64,000 bases of DNA from Cannabis sativa (taxonomy: Eukaryota > Streptophyta > Magnoliopsida > Rosales > Cannabaceae): assembly GCF_029168945.1 (NCBI RefSeq), contig NC_083602.1:61772600-61836599 (forward strand), written 5' to 3'. Each line of letters starts with the position of its first letter. The first letter of the stretch is position 1. Under the pieces are notes generated by a model. That model did no database searches. It had not been told where the DNA came from and was given only the letters and a program-made list of their open reading frames with translations. Both the position numbers and the translations under genes were made by a program. Positions 56,840 to 64,000 of the stretch are shown here, piece by piece.

Positions 56840-59832
56840 TGTAACGCCCCAGTATTTTGCCTTATTTTACAAAAATACTATTTTCATGCATAATTTGAAA
56901 AGATAAAAAAAATAATTTAAATACAACAGTGGATTTTAAAAAAAATCAAAATGCAACAGAGAAGGATCCTTCATTTGTAAAACAAGATACGGTAAGTAAA
57001 TAATTTTAAATAATGCATTTCCACTGTTAGATTTATCAACTGCTTAAAATAAAACTAAGGCACCACCGGCGTTCTAGATCGTTTGTCCGCCCGTAGCCGC
57101 TCACAGTATACGTACCAGAACTGACCCTGCTCACTATACATACTTCCCTGTCTAATACCTGTAGGGGGAAAGTAAGGGGGGTGAGCTAAAAGCTCAGTGA
57201 GGAAATGCTTATCAAGCAATACCATATAATATCACACATACTATTAATGTATTTATTAAGTTTTAGCAATATCATACATGCTCTTTTATAACTATAACCA
57301 AATAACTGTACATATGGAAACCTTTATCATACAAGTCTATACTATTTGTTCACACCGTACACATATACAGAGATCATAACTCCAATATCATACTCATAAC
57401 ATAATCATATCAATACTATAAATAATAATAACATTATCACAATATTGGCATATCATAGCCATTACTTACATAACCCGGGCCTAGCCTGACCCTACAATAT
57501 CCTGGGCCTAATCTGCCCATATAATAACATGGGCCTATGCAGCCCTACCATTGTTATAGGATAGGGTATCTCTATATTCAACAGTAACATCACTGTATCA
57601 TACCCACCATAACAATCTCATACACGACTCAGTAAAATGCAGGGTAGGGTATCTCTACATTCAACGGCCTTATCCCGTATCATACCCCACCATGGTCCCC
57701 CACTTTACCTGAGACGTTAGCATACAACATACAACATACAACATGCAACATACAAATATATCATACAACATACAACCTGAAACATACAAATACAACATAC
57801 AACATATACAAGTCATACAACCATAATCTATGTATCAATTCACAAACTCATATTGTGTCCATACCACACATTCTCAGTACCATATACATATTCATAATAA
57901 CAAATCATAAATCATATTTCAATATATAAAGAATTTAAATTTATGCAGATAAACACATAAAAAACTATCTAATTTCCTTACCTCAAATCCCGCTGCTTAA
58001 GAGTTGTTATCTCGTCACTACTACCTATAATAAGACATGGGTCAATGCCCTAATATTAAAATTCGTACTCTTACAGTACAGCAGAAAGATTACTATTTTT
58101 GACCAACAACTACACTAATTCAGTAAAAGTTGTCTTCATAAAAATTATAGGAAATTCCATTATCTTTCCAACGATATAAAGATCATTAAAAATGAATTAA
58201 AACTGAGAGAGCTATGATTGTTTTACTGAAACTATTTCTGAGAAGGAATATGGAGTAACGAATTATACGACTTAGCAAAAATACAAACTTTTTGTATTGA
58301 AAGGTTCAGAACTAGAAGATAACATCTTCATGAAAGTTTTAGGAAATTAAATTTCCTTTCCAATGATACCAAAATCTCTGAAATTGGAATTATATTCAAA
58401 GAGATATTACAATTTTACCAAAACAGTTTTGGAAGAACAAGATTCAAGAAACGAATTACATGATACAGAAGGAAACTAACTTTTCGACATAGTATAACTC
58501 CGAATTCACGAAATGTTTCTTCATGAAACTTATGGAAAATTGAATAAGCTTTGAAACCATATATAGATCATTAAAAATGGACAAGAATTGAGAGAGTTAT
58601 GGTATTTTAAGTGAAAGTACTTTTTCTGGGAATATGAAAAAAAAAAAAAAACGATTTACAACAACATCAGAAAGATGATAATTTTCGACATAGAATATCA
58701 CCGAACTGGTGAATAGTTTCTTGATAAAAATTTTAGATCATCGAATAAGCTTTCTAACGATATAAAAATCGCTGGAAACGGATCAATATTGAGAGAGATA
58801 TGACTATTTTACTAAGACAATAATTTTCAGGAAAAATAAAAACGAGATTTCATAGTTTAACCTAAAAGTTCACAACAATAAGTGGAAGAACTCTCTTACC
58901 TCTTGATGACTCTTCTTAATCAGTGCTAGATCTTGAAATCTCAAATTATTAGAATGGTGATGATGATCTCAATGTTATGTTGATGAAAATCATGAGTGTT
59001 GTTTGGCGAAGAGAATGAAACAAGAAGGAAAATTATAAATCTTTGATAGGTAGCGAGATGGATAACTTGTAGGATATAGGATTTTATGAGTGTCCTCTCT
59101 AAGAATTGTATTCAGGCTGAAAGAAAGAGATTGAGACTGAGTTTTATTTTTCTTAGGGTTAGAGACTCTGCATATTACGTATCAAGAATGTGATAGATTT
59201 AGGTTTTATAATCTAAATAAATCTATAAAAGAAAATAATAAAATAACCCCTATAATCTGATGCTAATTTAACTCTAAATAGAATAATTAAATAAAAATCT
59301 TATTTGTTAGATATAAGTTTTAAATTTAAATTTTAAAACTTAGGGTTTCTATACTAAACTTAACAGGTCGTCACTTTGTAACCTAATTTTGACCCCAATA
59401 AAGTTAAAATTACGATAAATCTATTTCTACATAATTGATAGATCTTTGAATTATCTTTCCAACGCCACTGAAATCACCTCAATCCGAGCTCTAGAACTCC
59501 AGATATGATCGTTTTAGTAAAACAGTTTTTAATCCTGCGAATTTATCCAAACCTACGAATTTTTAACATTAATTAATTAAACTCACTAAATATATTATAA
59601 AACCCTAATGGACCTTCATATTGGGCTTTAATTAAACGATTACTTACTCTGTAAAAATACCATAATATTTTACTTTCGTAGTTAATACAACTTTAACTCT
59701 CTAGAAAATTGGTACAACTACTCTAAGCAATAATATCAACTCACTAACAACACAAAGAAACAAGATAATTATCCTCGCTCAATTAATATCCCAAAAAAAA
59801 AAATTAAATACTATTTTAATCTGGATATTACA
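56840..59832 (-). repeat. 5' LTR of LARD-like element
   Basis: 2,993 bp, nearly identical to 50101-53095. Visible differences include a 2-bp indel near 57025, single changes near 57068, 57198 and 57894, and A-run length near 58640. Confidence 0.95.
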
Positions 59833-59837
59833 AAAAT

Positions 59838-60237
59838 AAACAATTAACATTTATTTTTTTCAAATAAACAAGTCACTAAAAGACAAAAAGTCATTGGGAC
59901 AAAAAGACCATTTTGCCCCTCCATTCTAAAATCACATAAAAATCACTAAAGGGGTATTTTTGGGACATTCTAAATTCCCGGCCATTCCCGACATTCCCAA
60001 TGTCTAAAACCCGTCCCCAAACTACTAACATACTAAGTTGTGATTTCTACTGAGCCAAACGCCGAGTTCCAAAATACCGGGCACCGGAAATGCAAAATAT
60101 GAAAAACTACTGATAACATAATCATGCATTTCTGAATTCCATAAATAACAGTAATAAATTATTTAAATAGCTATAAATAATTTCATAATTAAACATAAAC
60201 AACTGCTAATTTCCAAATTAACTAAGCGGGCTTTACA
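59838..60237 (-). repeat. 3' LTR of element B, upper part
   Basis: Continues after the insertion and ends GGGCTTTACA. Together with the lower part the LTR is about 2.3 kb. Confidence 0.9.
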
Positions 60238-60238
60238 A

Positions 60239-63200
60239 CTATTCCCCCCTTAAAAGGATTTCGTCCCCGAAATCTAACCTGAATAACTCTGGATATTGAG
60301 CTCTCATATCTGACTCTAGCTCCCAGGTGGCTTCTTCCACCTTACTGTTTCTCCAGAGAACCTTGACCAATGCTATGGTCTTATTCCGAAGGACTTTATG
60401 CTTTCTATCCAGGATCTGCACTGGTTGTTCCTCATATGTCATGTCTGGCTGAAGCTGAAGACTCTCATAACTGAGTATATGAGAGGGGTCTGAAACGTAT
60501 TTTCTCAACATTGAGACATGGAATACGTTGTGCACTGCTGATAAGGCTGGAGGCAATGCTAACCGATATGCCACTTGACCTATCGTCTCGAGAATCTCGA
60601 AAGGTCCTGTAAATCTAGGGCATAACTTGCCTCTTTTCCCGAAACGTTTAATCCCCTTCATCGGAGATACCCATAAAAACACATGTTCCCCTACTTGGAA
60701 CTCAACATCCCTGCGTTTCGGATCTGCGTAACTCTTCTGTCTGCTCTGTGAGGCAAGCATTCTAGCTTTTATCTTTTCTATCGCCTCATTGGTCCGCTGA
60801 ACTGACTCTGGACCTAGGTACTTCCTCTCCCCTGTCTCATCTCAGTGGATAGGGGATCTGCATTTCCTACCGTACAACAGTTCATAGGGAGCCATCCCTA
60901 TCGTACTCTGATAACTGATGTTGTACGAGAATTCTATCAACGGTAGATACTTACTTCATGAGCCTTCAAAGTCCATAACACAGGCTCTCAACATGTCCTC
61001 CAATATCTGAATTGTCCTTTCGGACTGACCATCTGTCTGAGGATGGAATGCTGTACTGAATTTCAGCTTTGTACCCATTGCCTGTTGCAAACTTTGCCAA
61101 AATTTGGAGGTGAACTTCGGATCCCTATCCGAAACTATAGACTTCGGTACCCCGTGAAGTCTTACTATTTCTCTGACATACAGTTCTGTCAATTGATCCA
61201 CTGAAAACGTTGTTCTAACCGGCAGAAAATGAGCAGTTTTCGTAAATTGATCCACCACTACCCAGATGGAATCAAATAAACCCGTGGTCCTAGGTAACCC
61301 GACCACAAAATCCATCGTAATATCCTCCCATTTCCATTCTGGTAGGGTTAGAGGCTGCAACAACCCTGCTGGTCTCTGATGTTCAGCCTTAATCTGCTGA
61401 CAAGTGAGGCATCTCGATACGAATTCTACCAAATTCTTCTTCATACCGCTCCACCAGAAGTACGGTTTCAAATCTTGGTACATCTTGGTGGTACCGGGAT
61501 GCAGAGAATATGGAGTAGAATGAGCCTCCTCAAAGATCTCATTTCTAAGTTCCACACTGTTCGGAACACAAACCCTGGCTTTATACAAAAGCATTCCACT
61601 GTCTGACACTGAAAAGTCTTTGGCTTGACCAGCCAATACCTCATCTCGGATTTTCACTAACTCCGGATCTGTCATCTGAGCGACCTTTATTCTTTCCAAC
61701 AGATCAGATTGCAGCGTTAAGTTGTGAAGCTGACCTACCACAAACTCAATGCTGGATCTAACCATATTCTCTGCTAGCTGAGGTGAGATCTGAACCATGC
61801 TAGCTACTTGCCCGGGACTCTTTCTGCTCAGGGCATCAGCCACTACATTGGCTTTTCCGGGATGGTAGAGGATCTCACAATCATAATCCTTCACTAATTC
61901 CAACCAACGCCTTTGTCTCATATTCAAATCTTTCTGAGTAAAGAAATACTTGAGACTTTTATGGTCGGTATAGATCTCACACTCCTCCCCATAAAGGTAA
62001 TGCCGCCAAATCTTCAGTGCAAAAACCACTGCGGCCAATTCTAAATCATGAGTCGGGTATCGCTGTTCATAATCCTTTAATTGACGGGAGGCATAAGCGA
62101 TGACCCGATCGGCTTGCATCAATACACACCCCAAACCCTGTTTGGATGCGTCACAGTAGACTACGAACTTCTCCTTGTCCGAAGGCAAAGCTAGCACCAG
62201 AGCAGTAATCAACCTCTGCTTTAGCTCCAGAAAGCTAGCTTCGCACTTATCTGACCAAATAAACTGCTGATTCTTCTTTGTAAGCTCGGTTAGGGGCATT
62301 GATATCTTGGAGAACCCCTTCACGAACCTACGGTAGTACCCAGTTAATCCCAAGAAGCTTCTGATCTCTGTCACTATCTTCGGTCTCGGCTAATCCCTGA
62401 CGGATTCAATCTTCCCGGGATCCACCTTGATCCCATCTCTACTCACAATGTGCCCTAGGAAGGACACCTGAGATAGCCAGAACTCACATTTCTTGAACTT
62501 GGCGAAAAGCTTATGTTCTCGAAGTCATTGCAGTACCATCTGAAGATGTAACTCATGCTCCTCTTCTGACTGAGAGTACACGAGGATGTCGTCGATAAAC
62601 CCAATCACACAGATATCGAGGAAATCCTTGAATACTCTATTCATCAGGTCCATGAATGCTGCAGGAGCATTGGTTAGCCCGAATGACATAACCAGAAACT
62701 CGTAGTGTCCATACCTAGTACGGAAAGCCGTCTTCGGAATGTCCTCCTCTCGGATTCTCAACTGATGATAACCCGAACGGAGATCAATCTTAGAAAAGAC
62801 CGTCTTCCCCTGAAGCTGATCGAACAAGTCATCGATCCTAGGTAATGGATACTTATTCTTCACCGTCAGCTTGTTCAACTCCCTGTAGTCGATGCACATC
62901 CTCATAGATCCATCCTTCTTCTTGACGAACAAAACCGGGGCTCCCCAAGGTGACACACTGGGCCGAATGAACCCTATGTCAAGCAACCCTTGGAGCTGAA
63001 TCTTTAATTCCTTAAGTTCAGCTGGAGCCATCCTATACGGGGCTTTGGAAACCGGATCCACCCCTGGTGCCAAGTCAATCACGAAGTCAATCTCCCGCTG
63101 AGGTGGTAACCTTGGAAGTTCTTCGGGAAAAACGTCCAAAAATTCCCGAACCACTCTGATGTCCTCTGGCCGAATGGTATCTGGCCGAGTGGTGTCCACC

Positions 63201-63601
63201 ACCACGGCCAGAAACCCTAAGCACCCGCCGTGCAACAATTCTCTCGCTGACATAGCCGAGATCACCGGGATCCGAGATCCCTGAAATGAGCCCACAAATA
63301 CAAATGGTTCTTCACTTTCCGGTTGGAAGACCACCATCTTCCTTTTACAGTCAATGCTCGCCGAATATTTAGATAGGAAATCCATTCCTAAAATAATATC
63401 GAATTCGACTAAGCTCATCTCTATCAGATCAGCGCTTAACTCTCTACCATCTTTCCTGATCGGCATAGACCTAATCCACCTATTGGAGATAACCAATTCT
63501 CCGCCAGGTAACAGGGTTCCAAACCCTGATTCATATCTATCAAAGGGTCTACCCAATTTACTAGAGATTCTAGCAGCCACACAAAAACAACCTTGACCCA
63601 A
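60239..63601 (-). pseudogene. pol: Ty3 pol of element B, four nonsense changes
   Basis: Same domains as element A and mostly in one reading path. Protease flap half ([23 protein letters not shown]), RT ([27 protein letters not shown] with Asp codons 62588-62593), RNase H ([29 protein letters not shown]), integrase HHCC finger and D-D-E core, a proper GPF motif (RFTGPFEIL) and the chromodomain-like tail (EEATWELES). Stops replace conserved residues at 62525-62527 (Arg), 62390-62392 (Trp), 60956-60958 (Trp) and 60842-60844 (Trp). All four fit C-to-T change on one strand or the other. The protease DSG segment is missing upstream. Confidence 0.93.
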
Positions 63602-64000
63602 GCACTCACCCGGAGAATGCCTCCTACTAATAAGACACTCCAGTAGGAATAACGGGTCTTAACACTACCCTGACGATCGTCTTGATTCTGGTTCCCTCGG
63701 AACCTCTTGTTCTGCCTCGAGCCACCGGATGCAGTGAATGATTTCCTCCTCCAGTCCATGGTCGAACCACTACCTCCCCTGCTGAAACCTGACGCAGAAG
63801 GGGTAGGAGCCCCGCCACATTCCGGAGTCCTAACTGATTCCACATACATCTAGTTGCGCCCTCAGCTCACCATGCTTTCTTCGCCATCTCAGCTTAGATG
63901 GTCTTATCGTCGGTGGTGATCATAAGGTCATACTTGATCTTCACATTAAGTCCATCGAGATATTTTCTTTCTTACTGAAATTGGTTGGCAAAAATCCCGA
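63602..64000 (-). pseudogene. gag: Ty3 gag C-terminal part of element B
   Basis: The Arg/Gly/Gln-rich nucleocapsid region (SRQNKRFRGNQNQ, about 63680-63850) and a degenerate zinc-knuckle start ([14 protein letters not shown]) that runs straight into the protease flap half. The rest of Gag lies beyond the window. The last bases near 63980 match element A around 15310, so the gene continues. Confidence 0.8.

Larger units (their letters stand above)
50101..59832 (-). mobile_element. Large non-autonomous Ty3-type LTR element (LARD-like)
   Basis: 9.73 kb: two LTRs of about 3.0 kb around a 3.74 kb internal region with no recognisable coding sequence. The perfect target duplication is aaaat (50096-50100 and 59833-59837). 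A primer site (minus, 56826-56837) next to the upper LTR and a purine-rich tract (53096-53110) next to the lower LTR set the orientation. The text next to the lower LTR (tttcgtcctcgaaattt) is the usual 3' end of plant Ty3 pol. The LTRs differ at only about ten positions by eye, so the insertion is young although it has no genes: it was moved by enzymes made elsewhere. Confidence 0.93.
48196..64000 (-). mobile_element. Ty3 chromovirus (Tekay/Del-like), element B, runs off window
   Basis: Same family as element A. The window holds its 3' LTR (48196-50100 plus 59838-60237, split by a younger element), polypurine tract, pol and the last part of gag; the 5' LTR lies beyond 64000. The left target duplication candidate is ctgtg (48191-48195); its partner is outside the window. 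Pol carries four nonsense changes but few frameshifts, and the protease active site is missing as in A. Confidence 0.92.

Overview
This is a nuclear window from a flowering plant, most likely a eudicot. It is AT-rich and packed with long LTR retrotransposons of Ty3 chromovirus (Tekay/Del-like) and Ty1/copia type. It has plant-style primer binding sites matching initiator tRNA-Met, a plant L1-type LINE with an RNase H domain, MITEs, and one clear host gene: an intronless RING-H2 E3 ubiquitin ligase of the plant-specific RDUF (DUF1117) family. I cannot name the species from the sequence alone.

Layout. 1-2016 is AT-rich non-coding DNA ending in a CT microsatellite. 2018-5061 is a plus-strand Ty3-type element cut off inside gag. 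5062-8702 is AT-rich non-coding DNA holding two related MITEs. 8708-29199 is a three-level nest: a solo LTR (flanked by catat) was entered by a Ty3 chromovirus, element A (9297-28882, flanked by tacga), whose 5' LTR was then entered by a gag-only copia-type element (18120-28376, flanked by catgc). 29205-31740 holds the host E3 ligase gene. 31756-34843 is a 5'-truncated LINE with a long open RT/RNase H frame, a poly(A) tail and a perfect target duplication. 36519-46620 is a second gag-only copia-type element, on the plus strand, with an open gag. 46621-47967 holds pieces of related elements on the minus strand. 48196 to the window end is a second Ty3 chromovirus, element B. Its 3' LTR carries a young, nearly coding-free, large LTR element (50101-59832, flanked by aaaat).

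How the parts relate. Ty3 copies A and B share decayed pol genes and both lack the Asp-Ser-Gly active site of the protease. The two copia-type elements share an intact-looking nucleocapsid and the same stub of protease, and neither has reverse transcriptase or integrase, so they form a family that must be moved in trans. They also share a conserved structured leader upstream of gag. The RING gene is the only likely functional host gene.

One caution about the data. Several patches (for example 19090-19890, 16865-17290 and 22440-22915) differ from sister copies almost only at CTG/CAG sites, which read as CCG/CGG/TCG. This looks like a consensus error at methylated CHG sites, so some frame breaks in those patches may not be real.
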